Counted from the stretch's first letter, positions 42,801 through 55,312 are shown. The stretch is DNA of 64,000 bases from Dermacentor variabilis (GCF_050947875.1 NC_134570.1:230439265-230503264), one strand, 5' to 3'. Numbers and translations are program-made. Notes: a model not told the origin generated them from the letters alone.

Positions 42801-45718
42801 AACACAGATATGGACTTTGGGACCCCTACACTATGGCATTGGAGAAAGATTATCTACATCGGCGAACAGATGAGCTTCAAGATAGACACTGGAGCAGATG
42901 TAAATGCAGGGCCACTGCGAATAGTGACTACTTTGAAAACTCTTACTCCAACCAAAACGGTACGGCACTGGGGGACAGCTGCTAAAAGTACTAGGCAAGC
43001 CAAACGCCCTGCTTAGTTGTGGCGAAACCAGCTTCCGTGATGAGCTGTATGTAGTGGAAGGCCTAGATGAGGCTTTCCTTGGTCGTTGAGCAAGTTTGAG
43101 CTTGAAGCTTATGCAACTTCTACAGCCAGTCACTGAAGATTGACGAGAAAAGTGCAGAGCGAAGTTTTCTGAACTATTTGCTGTTCTTGGAGAAATGCAA
43201 GAATAATACCAGATCAAGCTCAATGCTGAGGCCAGTCCAGTATCCAGTGCCTCCCACAGGGTACCCTTGGCATTGCTTAGCAAGGTCATAGCCCAGCTGA
43301 AGGTCATGGAGGGGAAAGGCAAAGGCATTATCCGAAAAGTGGAAAAGCCAACTTTGTGGTGCTCAGCGATGGTAGTAGTTCCCAAACTGAATGGCGATGT
43401 CAGAATTTGTGTAAATCTGACTAACCTCAACAAAGCCATCGAAAGGGAGAAACTGATACTTCATTCAGTGGAAGAAAATTTGGAAGACTGTCAGGAGCCA
43501 AGTTCTTCACTGGATGCAAAAGCCTGACTTTGCCACATCAAACTCTCTGAAGATACACAATTGCTCACAACATTCATAACCCCATTGGAAGGTATTATAT
43601 TCAAAGGGTGCCTTTTAGGATATCCTCAGCACCTGAACATTTTGAGAGGAGGCATGCCGGGAGTGGTGTGTCACATGGATGACATTTTGTTCACCGGAGC
43701 TGCAGTTCCAGAGCATGACAGGTGGATGGAGGAAGTTTTATCAAGGCTGAAAGCCACAGGGGTAACACTGAATGAAAAATGAGAGTTTGCAAAAACATCA
43801 GTGAAGTTATTTGGTCACAACGGGATTCAACCAGATCCAGGAAGAGTGAAAGCAACAGTAGATTTTCCCATACCATGCACAGTAACAGAGGTGCGTCAGT
43901 TCATTGGGACGGCAAACCAAGTGGTAAAGTTTATACCAAACCTGTCCGACAAGATGAGACAGCTCAGAGAACTCCTCAGAAAGTACATGCAGCAGAGATG
44001 GGATGTGCAACAGCAGGCATCGATCAGGTGAAGAAAGACATCCAAGAAGCAGCGGTACTCACTGTGTATGACCCAAAACAAGAGCTGATAGTCTCTGCAG
44101 ATGCCTCTTCCTACGCCCTTGGTGCTGTCTTAGTGCAGAAGGACAAGGACTGTTGTGTAAAACCAATTGCTTTTGCATCGAAGGGACTGAGTGAAACGAA
44201 GTGCAGGTATGCTCAAATCGAGAAAGAGGCATGCGCTGTTACATGGGCATGTAAACGCTTCGAAAAGTTCCTTATAGGGACAAAGATTCATGTGCAAACC
44301 GACCATAGACCTCTGATTCCACTGCTAAAAGATCGATACCTAGGCAAAATCCCAGCAAGAATTCAGAGATTCAAGCTGAGACTCATGCGTTTTGACTATT
44401 CCATCGAGCATGTTCCTGGGAAAGAGATGTGGACTGCAGATGCACTCTCCAGAGCCCCAGTAGACCCTGCAGAGAGCATGGAAGATGAAGTTGAGGCATA
44501 TGTTCAGGTAGTGACAGGAATGCTACCAGCATCAAGCAACTACCTAAAACAAATAGAGAGTGCTCAAAGGGACGATCTAGTGTGCCGACAAATAATGGAA
44601 TGTTGCACTAAAAGTTGGCCAAGCAAGAACAGAATTCCACCTGAGATAGCCTCATACTTCAAATACAGAGACAGTCTCACAGTGCAAGACAATATGCTAG
44701 TAAAAGACAACAAGTTGGCGATTCCAAAGACTCTTTGGAAGAAAGTGCTTTGCCAACTGCACACAGAACACCAAGGGGGTGTCAAACTGACCCACCTGCA
44801 TTCAAGAACGGACTCCAACAGTAGAGCCCATGATAGTCAGAGCTACCAGATTATCTGTGGCAGAAAGTTGCTGCTGACTTGTTTGAACTGAGAGGCAAGC
44901 AATATTTAGTCATTGTATATTATTATTCCCAATATCTAGAAGTGTCATCTACGAGACACACTACAGATACAGGGATAGCTCTGTTGAAGTCATTGATTGC
45001 CCACCATGGAATACCAGAGATATTTAGGTCAGACAACGGACCTCAATACACATCCATGAAGTTTGTCAACTTCAGAAAGGAGTAGCAAATAAGTCATGTC
45101 AAAAGCAGTTCGCACTATCTCAAGAGCAATGGTGGAGCAGAAAGGATGGTGAAAATTGCCAAATACACTCTCAAGAAAGCTGAAGACCCAAGTTTAGGAC
45201 TACTCATGTGCAGGGCAACTGCTGGACATTGTTGATATACTCTAGTGCAGCTTTTAATGGGAAGACAGCTTAGGATGACTTTTACCAATGCTGCCATCCC
45301 TGCTAACCCCTAAGATGCCGAACCATGAGAAATTCCAAAGAAGAGATAAGGAAGAGAAGTTGAAGCAAGCCCAAAGTTACAACCAGAGGCACAACGCCAG
45401 CATTCGAGGCGAGCTGACCACAGGAAGCTCAGTGTGGGTGAAAATACCTGGCACAGCGGGCCGACTAGTGAAGAACAACCCAAGATCCTGGGTCGTCGAT
45501 ACTCCGCAGCAAAAGCTTGTTCGGAACACATACCATTTGATTCCCACCGCAACAACCCAGAAGATCATGTAGACATCGCAGATTGGGAGGAAATGGATCT
45601 AACTTCCAGACAACAGGAAGAAAGGCCCGAAACGATAACAGCTACACTAAGGGATGAAGAGGAGAGCATTGACCCCAACCTGAGTGAAGAAGTGGGTGTC
45701 TTTTTAAGATATGGTTGA
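42801..45718 (+). pseudogene. Element C pol, multiply broken
   Basis: Protease: SFKIDTGADVNA near 42880. RT pieces: WCSAMVVVPKLNGDVRICVN near 43360 and VCHMDDILFTG near 43675, with MDD where YxDD is usual. RNase H is the best part: LIVSADASSYALGAVLVQKD, QTDHRPLIPL, WTADALSRAPVD (44080-44470). Integrase: HTEHQGGVKL, then YLVIVYYYSQYLEV and IFRSDNGPQYTS near 44900-45050. A serine/glutamate-rich tail ends at 45718. Lineage like element A. Confidence 0.78.
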
Positions 45719-45778
45719 TGCATTGTGAAACCCATTAGATTACAGGACTGACCGTCTCTTCCGACTGAGGAAGAGTGA

Positions 45779-45885
45779 TGTGGGATTAAACGGTCTGGAT
45801 AGTTGAATAAAGGACATCGACGTGGCGCTTCAGTAGGGAGCACACCTTGGGTCTTGATGACGTGCGTCTCTGGCTCATTGGTGAT
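45779..45885 (+). repeat. Element C 3' LTR, left part (rest at 50351-50376)
   Basis: TGTGGGATTAAACGGTCTGG to CATTGGTGAT, interrupted by element D. The 5' LTR has TGATCGAACCCAAAAGTAAT at this point, and 50351-50376 has the corresponding CGACTGCAAAAGTAAC. Confidence 0.85.
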
Positions 45886-46095
45886 TGTAGCGGCAACAGC
45901 ATCGGCGTCGCACGAGGGATGACGTAGACGCTCGCGTCTACACGAGGCACGAGTGGCTGGCACGCTCCGGCACAGGCTAGCGTTCTGAAGAAGATTATTA
46001 AAGAAAGAATGCTACGCTAAGCGATCGAGTGTCGGTTCTTCCTCTCCTGTGAGAGCCCGAGACTTTACCGGTCTACGTGGTCGCTCAACGCCACA
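45886..46095 (+). repeat. Element D 5' LTR
   Basis: TGTAGCGGCAACAGC to AACGCCACA, 210 bp, with ATTAAAGAAAG-type polyadenylation sequence in the middle. Confidence 0.93.
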
Positions 46096-46098
46096 GTT

Positions 46099-46116
46099 TG
46101 GTGACTTCGGACGTGA
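46099..46116 (+). promoter_or_regulatory. Element D primer-binding site
   Basis: TGGTGACTTCGGACGTGA, three bases after the LTR. The primer tRNA is not assigned. Confidence 0.65.
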
Positions 46117-46148
46117 TACTGCCATACGCTCCAGTGGTAGAGACGACC

Positions 46149-47015
46149 ATGGACCAGACCAACGCTACGAGAGCTCAAGGCCAGAACCCTTCTGAGGAAC
46201 GCGGTGAGGCCCTCCTGTTCCGCCATCGCTGTCCGCCTCCCACAGTACTGGGACCAGCATCCTTCGGCGTGGTTTCTTCAGGCCGAAGCGCAATTTCAAG
46301 TCGCTGGTATCCGCTCTCAAGCCTCGAAGTTCCATTAAGGCGTCGCAGCGCTCTCGCCCGCCGCCATTGACGACGTAGCAGATTTGTTGAACTCCCCCCT
46401 GTCTGCCGCCGCCTATGATGATCTCAAGGCAGCACTGCTACAGCGCAAGCAGCTTCACAGCATTCTCGCATCCAGCAGCTTCTGTCCGCTGAAGAACTCG
46501 GCGATTGACGCCCTAGTCAATTTCTTCGCTGAATGAGCCAGCTGCTCGGAAACAACGCGAGATCCATTGACGATACGCTGTTGTGCGAATTGTTTTTGCA
46601 ACGACTACCGGCTGTGCAGATGGTCCTGGCGACAGCCTCTACCATGGACCTTACCGGACTTGCCGCTTTGGCTGACAAAGTCATGGAAGTAGCCACCCCA
46701 ACCATCGCAGCCATGTCACCGTCTCCGGGTGACAATACAACCGCTCTGCAAACTCTTCCCTGCTCTTCCACAGTGCAATCTCCGTTCGACTCCTTGTGTG
46801 AGTGCCTGGAACGCATCATCTGTGGAGCGGAACATCGCCGCACATCTCGTCACCCACGCAGCCGTAGTTCCAGCAGATCAAGACGCACGGGCACCCGCAA
46901 TGAAACCTCAACTACAACGCCTGGCGTTTGCTACTACCACCGCCGTTTTGGAAATGACGCTCGTCACTGTCGGCGTCCCTGCGCTTGGAAGGGAAACAGG
47001 CCGGCCGACCTCTAA
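46149..47015 (+). pseudogene. Element D gag, frameshifted
   Basis: Starts at about 46149 (MDQTNATRAQGQNPSEERGE). The body is recovered only by changing frames: AYDDLKAALLQRKQ, MSQLLGNNARSIDDTLLCEL, FLQRLPAVQMVLATASTMDL and LAALADKVMEVATP. It ends in the single finger [17 protein letters not shown] (C-x-H-type spacing seen in this lineage). At least two frame breaks and a short deletion. Confidence 0.75.
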
Positions 47016-49294
47016 CGGCGACGAGTGGTCCGGCCCAACACAAAAGTCGCCTTTTCTACATGATGGACAGAGTTACGGGACAACGATTCTTAGTCGACAC
47101 AGGTGCTGACGTCAGCATTCTCCCCGCCCAGCGCTCCGACCGAAAAGCGACTCCTGTGTCGTTTTTGCAAGCCGTCAACGGCACCAGGATTCCAGTTTTC
47201 TCGTCACGCTCCATCATGCTAAACCTTGGCCTTCGACAAGCATTCCGCTGGATCTTCCTGGTTGCAGACGTCCGTCATGCAGTCATTGGAGCAGACTTCT
47301 TGCATAACTACGGACTCCTTGTGGACATCCAACGACGCCGTCTCATCGACTCCGTGACCCAGCTATCCGTTCCCGGCGTCCCATCATCAGGCACATCGCC
47401 CATAGCGCCTATTTCTGCCATGTTGGACGAACCTTTCGCCGCGCTCCTACGCGAGTTTCCCACTTTGACGCGCCTGCCGGACTGGACGCAACCGGTACAA
47501 CATGACGTGTGCCATCACATCGTCACCTCCGGCCCACCGGTCTACTTCCGACCCCGGCGATTGTCCCCGGAGAAACTCAAGATCGCTCGCGCGGAGTTCG
47601 AACACATGCTGCAACTTGGCATCATCCGCCCTTCCTCCAGTAACTGGGCATCACCACTTCACATGGTGCCTAAGAAGACGGGAGACTGGCGCCCATGCGG
47701 TGATTACCGGGCACTAAACAACGTCACCGTTCCTGATCGCTACCCTCTACCGAACATTCAGGACTTCACGGTAGCGTTGCACGGTGCGACGATCTTTTCT
47801 AAGATCGATCTCGTTCGCGCCTACCATCAACTACCTGTCGCTGAAGAAGACATTCCCAAGACCGCCATCACCACACCCTTCGGTCTTTTCGAATTTCTCC
47901 GGATGCCTTCCGGTTTACGGAACGCGGGCCAATCCTTTCAGCGTTTCATCGATTCCGTTACCCGAGGTTTGCCTTTCGTTTTTGCATACATTGACGACCT
48001 TCTCGTCGCAAGCTCTTCGGCAGAAGAACATCTTCACCACTTGCGGTTGTTGTTTTCACGCCTTGCCAGTAAAGGAATTGTCATCAACGCCGCCAAGAGT
48101 GAATTCGGTCAACCTGAACTCGAGTTCCTCGGTCATATCGTCGACGCTAACGGCATTCGACCACTGCCTTCCAAGATTCGCGTCATCGAAAACCTTCCCC
48201 GACCGACCACACTCACCAAGCTTCGCCAATTTCTCGGTTTCGTCAATTTCTACCGCCGATTCATTCCCGAGTGCGCACGACTTATGGCTCCGCTAGATGC
48301 TCTCCTGGTAAACAAACGCAAACAAGTGCTTCAGTGGACTGAAGAGGCCACCGACGCTTTCACAAGAGTCAAGTCTGCCCTCGCCGACACCACGCTGCTT
48401 AGACACCGAAAGCCAGATGCACCCACTGCCATCATGACCGACGCTTCAAACACCGCCGTTGGTGCCGTTCTGCAGCAATTCATCGACAATGCGTGGCATC
48501 AACTCGCTTTTTTCTCCAAGAAACTAAAGCTTGCGCAGTCCCGCTACAGCATGTTCGGCTGTGAATTACTCGCTGTTTACTTGGCTATCAAGCATTTTCG
48601 CCATTTCCTCGAAGGCCGTGCATTCACTGTCTTGACTGACCACAAGCCCCTTGTGCATGCAACGAATCGCTCGACGTCCTGTTACTCGCCCCGCGAGATT
48701 CGACACCTTTCCTGCATCTCCGAGTTTACAACAACGCTCCACCACGTCAAGGGCACCGACAACGTTCCAGCTGACGTTCTGAGTCGTGTCAATGTCGTTT
48801 CCACGTTGACATCGGAACCTTTCATCATCGAGACCGACTTGCTCGCCAGTCAACAGCGTGACGACACTGAACTTCGTACACTCCGGAATTCGTCAACGTC
48901 CCTGAAATTGGAAGACGTTGTGACTCCACATGGTACGTCCGTCATCTGCGACACTTCTAACGACACACCTAGACCATACATTCCGGCATTCCTTCGCAGA
49001 CATCTATTCAAAACCGTGCACAACCTGTCGCACCCTGGCATGCGCGCGACACAGAAGCTTCTTTCCAGTCGTTTCGTTTGGCCTCGGCTAAACGCGCAAG
49101 TTCGCGATTGGGTTCGCTGCTGTTTGTCGTGTCAACGTTCGAAGATCCGTCACTCCATTCCACCTACCAAGTCTTTTCTTCCACCGGATGCTCGTTTTGA
49201 CACCGTACACCTGGACCTCGTCGGCCCTCTCCCACCTTCGAAAGGTTACTGCTACATACTGACATGCATCGACCGTTATACACGGTGCCAGTAG
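46985..49294 (+). CDS. Element D Pol: protease, RT, RNase H, integrase finger
   Basis: 769 open codons. Protease [15 protein letters not shown] near 47090; RT with [39 protein letters not shown] and YIDD at 47987-47998; RNase [19 protein letters not shown] and TDHKPLVHA; integrase finger [15 protein letters not shown] ... CCLSCQRSK; first catalytic Asp in [15 protein letters not shown]. The frame ends at 49294, just after [10 protein letters not shown]. All catalytic residues seen are conserved. Confidence 0.88.
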   Translation: MEGKQAGRPLTATSGPAQHKSRLFYMMDRVTGQRFLVDTGADVSILPAQRSDRKATPVSFLQAVNGTRIPVFSSRSIMLNLGLRQAFRWIFLVADVRHAVIGADFLHNYGLLVDIQRRRLIDSVTQLSVPGVPSSGTSPIAPISAMLDEPFAALLREFPTLTRLPDWTQPVQHDVCHHIVTSGPPVYFRPRRLSPEKLKIARAEFEHMLQLGIIRPSSSNWASPLHMVPKKTGDWRPCGDYRALNNVTVPDRYPLPNIQDFTVALHGATIFSKIDLVRAYHQLPVAEEDIPKTAITTPFGLFEFLRMPSGLRNAGQSFQRFIDSVTRGLPFVFAYIDDLLVASSSAEEHLHHLRLLFSRLASKGIVINAAKSEFGQPELEFLGHIVDANGIRPLPSKIRVIENLPRPTTLTKLRQFLGFVNFYRRFIPECARLMAPLDALLVNKRKQVLQWTEEATDAFTRVKSALADTTLLRHRKPDAPTAIMTDASNTAVGAVLQQFIDNAWHQLAFFSKKLKLAQSRYSMFGCELLAVYLAIKHFRHFLEGRAFTVLTDHKPLVHATNRSTSCYSPREIRHLSCISEFTTTLHHVKGTDNVPADVLSRVNVVSTLTSEPFIIETDLLASQQRDDTELRTLRNSSTSLKLEDVVTPHGTSVICDTSNDTPRPYIPAFLRRHLFKTVHNLSHPGMRATQKLLSSRFVWPRLNAQVRDWVRCCLSCQRSKIRHSIPPTKSFLPPDARFDTVHLDLVGPLPPSKGYCYILTCIDRYTRCQ

Positions 49295-50124
49295 CTACAC
49301 CTATATCTGACATCTCAGCGCCCACTGTTGCAGCAGCTTTCATGTCTACCTGGATCGCAAGGTTCGGCTGCCCATCCACAATAATCACAGATCGCGGTCG
49401 ACAGTTTGACTCAGCACTCTTCAACGAGCTACTCAAACTACTCGGAACGACACGTTTTCACACAACTGCTTACCACCCGCAGTCCAATGGACTAGTTGAA
49501 CGTTTTCACCGGCATCTCAAGGCCTCCTTTATGGCACATGAATCGCCGGAGAATTGGGTCCTGCATTTGCCCCTCGTCTTACTTGGCATCAGAGCCGCAC
49601 TCAAGAGCGACCTAGGTTGCTCCTGTGCTGAGCTAGTTTACGGCACTCGCCTACGCCTTCCGTGCGATTTCTTTGTCGCCACCCCAAAAACGCCTATGCC
49701 ATCACCTGCCGAATACGTTGCTGAACTGCAAGCCTTTTTCAGTCAGATACGCCCCGTGCCTACACGTTCACAAGACGCAAGGTCCCCGTATGTTTCTCCC
49801 GCACTCACCTCTGCTACCCACGTTTTCGTGCGTAACTGTGCCGTACGGAAGCCTTTGCAGCCACACTACTCCAGGCCATATTGTGTTCTAGAGCGTCGTC
49901 CGACGACGTTTGTTGTGAATGTCAACGGCCGATCAGACACGATTGCCCTGGAACGTCTCGAACCTGCCTACATCGAAGCACCCGCGCCATCAGCCCCACC
50001 AATATGCGACTCCACCCTGCTGCATCCTCCATCGCCGCCTGCGCACGTGACACCTAAGACCAACACCAAGACACGCCGCGTCACGTGGACTTTCAATCGT
50101 TCATCGAATTTTCCTCCTCTCTAG
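49285..50124 (+). pseudogene. Element D integrase core and tail, shifted frame
   Basis: Continues the integrase after one frame change at about 49285-49295: [30 protein letters not shown] (second Asp), [17 protein letters not shown] (Glu), then [20 protein letters not shown] and a proline-rich tail with a stop at 50122-50124. DDE residues are present. Confidence 0.85.
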
Positions 50125-50136
50125 GGGGGAGCCCTC

Positions 50137-50346
50137 TGTAGCGGCAGCAGCATCGGCGTTGCACGAGGGATGACGTAGACGCTCGCGTCTACACGACGCA
50201 CGAGCGGCTGGCACGTTCCGGCACGGGCTAGCGTTCCGAAGAAGATTATTAAAGAAAGAATGCTACGCTAAGCGATCGAGTGTTGGTTCTTTCTCTCCTG
50301 CGAGAGCCCGAGACATTGCCGGTCTACGTGGTTGCTCGACGCCCCA
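50137..50346 (+). repeat. Element D 3' LTR
   Basis: 210 bp, TGTAGCGGCAGCAGC to GACGCCCCA. Confidence 0.93.
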
Positions 50347-50381
50347 TAATCGACTGCAAAAGTAACACAAGTTACAACTAC

Positions 50382-50600
50382 CTCTTTTGAAAGCTGAAGA
50401 AAGATCTCCACTGTGAAAAATTTACTGCTGATGTTGAAGTGAAGAGTGCCGTCCATAAACATTTTGAAGACAAAAGTTTTGACTATTTTCTGAAGGGCAT
50501 AGAAATGTTAGTGCAGAGGTGTGAAAAATGTGTTGAAGTAAAGGGAGATTATATTAAAAAGTTACACATTTGTTTCATTTACTTCTGCATTAAAAGTTGG
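50382..50600 (+). pseudogene. Mariner transposase, C-terminal end
   Basis: KKDLHCEKFTADVEVKSAVH, FDYFLKGIEMLVQRCEKC and VEVKGDYIKK are the last part of a mariner transposase (LxxRWxKCIxLxGDYV-type end), resuming exactly after the element C target duplication. The right terminal repeat follows and ends at 50630. Confidence 0.85.
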
Positions 50601-50632
50601 TCAGGCCAGAAACTTTTAGGATCACCCTCATA

Positions 50633-53469
50633 TATGTACACACTCTGTACCAGCCCCTGACGCAGTGCGCAAGACGGCATCAGCAGCAGTGGAAAAGTCG
50701 AAGGAAGAGGCAAAGAAGGCTTCACCTTAAAAAGCACAACTGGTTCTCTGCAACAATTTCTTTATGCAGTTCATGAACTTTACACAAACATAAAAGGAGT
50801 GCACGCATGCGACCAGGCACGGAGCATGGGAGAATCCAAGTGAAAAAGGGGTGGCTGGCACTTGGTCGGCTAGTGAGCATAGTCGGGCGTAGTGTCAAAT
50901 TCGTGTGGCATTTGCCAGCTTTTCTGCCCGTCTTTAGTTTCGCTATGTGTGATCGGGGTGTCCACCAAATTGACATTTGCAAATTCCCCGAGTTTTCCAG
51001 GCTTTCCCTGAGTGCCATTGCAAAATTCCCTGAGTGACACAAAACTTTGTTATATGTCACGACCACCCAACACCATGTCACCCGATGCTGTCACTTTCTT
51101 AAGCATGCTAAAAAAGAAAAGAAATAAGTCAGTCATGCTATGTTTCTTCATAAAAAGCACTAAATACACCACTTGAATTACATGTACAAGTTATTCATTT
51201 TCCTCAAGCATCTCAAGAAAGAAAAAAATATTCCAAGGTTGGTACCAACATGCCCCATGTCAAATGTCATGTAAAACACGGTGATGCCTTCACCAAAGTG
51301 GTACTCTGTAATGATACATATCCCTCAGAAGTAAAATAAAAGTAACTTAGGTTATCAGAATGTTCAATTTACGTGAAGCTTAATGTTTGTGTTCTATTCC
51401 TTGCTATCACTGGACAGAAATGGCAAAAATAGGTCGCGTTCACAAATGTGGACGCTGTGACTGAAGGGGATATGAGCCATTTCTGTCAACTGATAGCAAG
51501 CTCACTGGTATGAGAACTTTGTCAGAAGTGAGATTCTCTCTCAACAGCTGGTAAGTCAACTTCAACTGTCCTGACTTCAGCCCGCGCACAGCGCCTCAAT
51601 GTAGCATTTCAGTGCTTCAAAGAGTGTATTTTGGTTTGGATGAAGCTCACCTGCATGTCGGCGTCAGCCAACACTTTGCTTTTTGAGCTCAAGCTCCATC
51701 AAAGAAGAGGCGGGACACTTCGTTTCCCTATCATTCCTCAATGCGACGGGTCCTTTCTGTTCTCGTCCTCGTTCTGCCACGCGTTCGCCCCACAGACCAT
51801 TTAGATCACCTTCTTGGTCAGTTGTATAGTCAACGTCCGATTTTTCGGACTCCCTAGGGGCCGCGAAAATGTCCGAAAAATCGCAGTTCGTAAAGATAAA
51901 TGCATGTATTTTACTGCCCATAAGGGCTCAAATCGCCACAGGCACATCCGAAGAGGCCTGCCAGTACACTTATTAGGCATATCGGTGCTCATATTGTGAC
52001 AGGAGATGGCGGGTGCACGCGTGTATAATTAAGGAATACATACTGCGTCCCGTGACAATTGCCCCTTCCCACGCTTGGTATGCTTCACCGCGTAATTCTG
52101 CTGCATTGAGGCAAAGCTGACTTTAGGGAACCAGCATTAAGCAACGCACCGTGCTTTTCGAGCTTGGAAGCCAATCACGAGGACCACAGAGGCGGAGTCG
52201 TTGCCATTACTGACAGCGGCGAATTCTTTCAATGAAAAACACGGCGCCGAACGGCAAGAAGCTTATTGCGAACGTCGAAGCAGCTAGGCCTAGCGTTTGC
52301 CGCAGTGGTGGCTACGGCTACCAACGGATCTGCGTGCGAGAGCGCCATTTTGAGTCGACGAAGTAATCAAAACGGCGGCGGTGGTGGCTTTGCTTAAGGT
52401 GGTATGGTAGGGTAAACGGTATATGCTAGTTTTAACGTAATATTTTAGAAACGGCAGCAGATATTCACATCAAATTTCACGCGCTTACAAAAGGTGCTCT
52501 TGGGTACAACACGAGGCACTTTGTTCCTGTCTAGATGGTTTGCCTTTCCTGTGGCCCACTTCCAAAGTTTCAGGTGTGTTTAATTATTTGATGTACCTTT
52601 TCTCTGCAATCATGCAGAGGAATGTGATGATATTGCACAGTGTTATTCTAAATACCCGTAGGTTACGTCTGAATTAAAGAGGTATCATATCCACTTTGGA
52701 GTTCACACCCAAAAAAAAAAAAAATAATAATATCTCTGCTTGCACAAAGCCACAAGGCGGGTTTCTTGCAGTGTAAATTTTTCCAGTGTTATCATTCATA
52801 TCATCAAAGATTTTTTTTAGTTCAGAATATTTATGACTGGTTGTAGTACATGTGTACAAAATTTCACTGGAATGGGATGAATACTTTCTGAGAAAAGGTA
52901 CATTGAATTTGACAAATACATAAAAAATGCAATTTGAGAAAAATGAAGTTTTATGTTCGAATACTGCTTGTGGATGCTCAAAATGCCGCAAGAGAATACA
53001 TTTCACTGCTAACTTTTTGCAGGTGTCTCCAAAACCCTTCTTCTTAGTGTTCCTTTTTATCAGTCATCCTTCCTTGGTCTCGGCAGAGTTATAGAATTCT
53101 GCCCTGTCAACACGCTCTTTGTCCATCCTGTCGAGGGCAATATTACAAAACAGACCTGGAACGATTCCAAGCGCCTCCAGAACAGCTTTTCATGCAGAAT
53201 TGCCGTCATTGTAGTAGGCTACAGCATTGTTAGTTGCTGTCTTCAATGTGTAAGCATTGACAAAGTTTTCTTAGGGCAGTGGCACCAGATGAGTTGGTTG
53301 GTTGGTTGGTCATTGGTGTTCTGTGTTCGTCCATGAATACATTTGCTCAAAAAACTGACTACCGTTGAGAGTTCTCTTTCTGCTCTATTTGCTGGAGCAT
53401 TTGCTGCATCTTCTGGGCAAGTAATATGTTTGAAACTTGAAACAGAGGTGACCACGATCACGTAAGAAA
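50633..53469 (-). other. VPS33A last intron, middle portion
   Basis: No exon or intact element recognised. Around 50950-51050 TTCCCTGAG/TTTCCAGG words repeat, and 51830-51890 contains CCGATTTTTCGGA and its inverted partner TCCGAAAAATCGC, suggesting old repeat DNA. Short A runs at about 52710-52725 and a TTGG repeat at 53293-53308. Confidence 0.45.
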
Positions 53470-53530
53470 AAGCAAGAGTTTGATGTAATAGTTCTTTTAT
53501 ACAAAGGACTATTACGTCAAACTCTTGCTT
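53470..53530. repeat. Hairpin: 24-bp arms, 13-nt loop
   Basis: AAGCAAGAGTTTGATGTAAT (from 53470) pairs with its complement ending at 53530, one mismatch (T/C) plus the end base. The size suits a pre-miRNA-like fold or a miniature element; sequence alone does not decide. Confidence 0.7.
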
Positions 53531-53567
53531 CAAGTTGTTAACAAATTCGACTTCGCCCTGCCATCTG

Positions 53568-53720
53568 CTAGCCACCTGGTTAGCTCAGATGGTAGAGTGG
53601 CTGCCCCAGAAAGGCAATGGTCCCGGCTTCGAGCCCTGGACCAGGACGAATTTTTCATCAACTGCGATGCTTTCCTTTCAAGGAACCCATATGGAATTCC
53701 TTTGTGACAATAGCTAAGAT
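53568..53720 (+). repeat. tRNA-derived SINE (family S2)
   Basis: A-box TAGCTCAGATGG (53581-53592) and B-box GGCTTCGAGCCC (53625-53636), then a body with ACGAATTTTTCATCAACTGC and GGAACCCATATGGAATTCC. tRNA-like at its start but followed directly by non-tRNA sequence, as expected for a SINE. Confidence 0.75.
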
Positions 53721-55186
53721 TGGGTGGATGTCTCATTTCCTTTTAACTAATATATGATTTTTTAGTACAAATCATTTACTTACCAGACACATACACACGA
53801 GCAAAAAAAAAAACCCCGCCATAACGAAGAAACCCGCGAACGACAACGATAAACAAACTGGCCTACATTCATTAAACTGGGCGGGTGCTGGAGCCTCAAC
53901 ATGATATGTTCAGTTCCTGTAGAGTGCTGTACAATAATGTGGAGTGTTGCACAATATTGTGCAGTAATGAATTAGGGCACTTTCACAGGTGGTGTTCAAA
54001 ATGGAAGAGATTGGACAGCTAGTCAAGTGTCGGTCGAAGGTCAGTCTGAAATCCACTGTGTGCTCCTGTGTGAGTAAAAACCTCACATGACGGAAAGGAT
54101 TACTCGTAATAACTTGTAGATACGCTGTCAAACCAATGATGGATAAAAGCAATCCACGGTGGGGAAAATAAAGTTGCACTTGATATTAATCGAACACAAT
54201 TATCAAAATAAAACACACTTATGAACATCTACCAATGCTTAAAACATTGTTGAAACAGCCTATCAGTCGGATCTGAGAACTGACAGCTCTAGAGAAGCTT
54301 CTATGTACTCACTGCTGCTGTCATTTAGAGATTATGTTGCTGAGCCAAACAAAGCTCAAATTTTGAGTCTCTTTCTAGAAAAAATGCTAAGAGCACTGGA
54401 GGCTAGTTTAGACAATACCTTCAATTGAAGTTTTATTTTTCCAGACTTCCCCAATCTCCCAAAACTTGTCAAATCTAACAAATAGTTGAAGTTCAGTCGT
54501 CATTTCAGACAGTACCTGATTTTGCTAGTAAAATTACAATGGAAATGCTTAATAATGTGAAGAAAAACTGTCTATCAAATTTATAGATTTCTATGGGTGT
54601 GATAACGGAAGAGTTATATGACACACTTAAGAACACTGCCTGCATATGACTCACGCATTTGATACCTTGCCCCCATGTAATGCTTTTGAGCACTTGCTAA
54701 AAAGAATTTTTTACAAAGGCTAATTCATTCCCACACCTAAAGCTTTTTGAACATTAATGTTAATGTTCTGCCCCACCTCCCTTGTTACTAAATTTGATCT
54801 TGGAGGCCATCATAGCACACCAGGACAGTGGGCTAAACTCTGTGCTGCTTGTAAAATGCACTTATGATTCTCACTAGCGCTTGCACATGTAATTTATTGC
54901 AAAGGTCATTAATTAGTCCATACACTTTGAACTCTACATACGTATACATACATACATTTACATACATGCACCCTAATTTTTAATAAATTACACAAGTACC
55001 TAGCTTACTTCACCGAGGTAACTGGAAAAACCTACTATATATGTGCCTCATAGGAAGCTTGAAAGTAGGAAGAAAGCAAGTATTCAGTAATTATTTGTAA
55101 TGCAAGAGCTACACGTACAGAGAAAAAACAGTTGCCAAGTGAACTAATGGAGACTGTATGAGTGCCGCAAGAAAGGTGCCACCCAC
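53721..55186 (-). other. VPS33A last intron, 5' portion
   Basis: AT-rich intron with no gene seen. An imperfect CATA/TACA microsatellite lies at about 54940-54970. Confidence 0.5.
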
Positions 55187-55312
55187 CGTCGTCTTGCTGG
55201 GAAAGAAAACGCAGTGCTGAGATCTCGGCATACGTGCAACCTCCGAGGAAAAACACCAGCGTCACCTTGGGCTCCTCCGCGCTCGACGAATGCAGTGAGC
55301 TCACTGATCCAC
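55187..55312 (-). CDS. Vps33A: VPS33A exon (penultimate coding exon)
   Basis: 126 nt between the acceptor CTGCGCAG and donor GACG|GTGGGT. It begins and ends in phase 1: 2 + 41 codons + 1. It encodes a short variable [14 protein letters not shown] stretch, then [20 protein letters not shown] and FLSQQDD, the conserved strand-helix near the C-terminus of VPS33A (human has a near-identical FFLGG-T-AEIAALRFLSQ). Confidence 0.92.

Larger units (their letters stand above)
45886..50346 (+). mobile_element. Element D: Ty3/gypsy retrotransposon in the 3' LTR of C
   Basis: Two 210-bp LTRs (45886-46095, 50137-50346) differ at about 15 sites (about 7%). Flanks TGAT (45882-45885) and TAAT (50347-50350) are probably a 4-bp duplication with one change. 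Contains a primer site, a broken gag and an almost intact pol with one frameshift. The purine tract AGGGGGGAGCCCTC precedes the 3' LTR. The third layer of the nest. Confidence 0.92.
41458..50376 (+). mobile_element. Element C: decayed Ty3/gypsy retrotransposon in the mariner
   Basis: The short LTRs start TGTGGGATTAAA (41458 and 45779). The flanking duplication is ACTAC (41453-41457, 50377-50381); rejoining restores the mariner codons SGYYLF. About 4.45 kb without element D. Gag and pol have many stops and frameshifts. Its 3' LTR is itself split by element D. Confidence 0.87.
40460..50630 (+). mobile_element. Mariner transposon split by nested gypsy elements C and D
   Basis: The left end CGAGGGTAATTCC...GGCCTGACC and the right end, read in complement, TGAGGGTGATCC...GGCCTGACC are imperfect terminal repeats, flanked by TA (40458-40459 and 50631-50632). 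Removing element C (41458-50376 plus a 5-bp duplication) leaves about 1.25 kb, the normal mariner length. It lies in the last intron of VPS33A. Confidence 0.9.

Noticed and set aside
53243..53575. Minus-strand ORF as the last VPS33A exon
   Set aside because: Its SYVIVVTS stretch only faintly resembles the VPS33A end and there is no fitting acceptor. The exon at 38224-38315 has the right sequence, splice site and phase.
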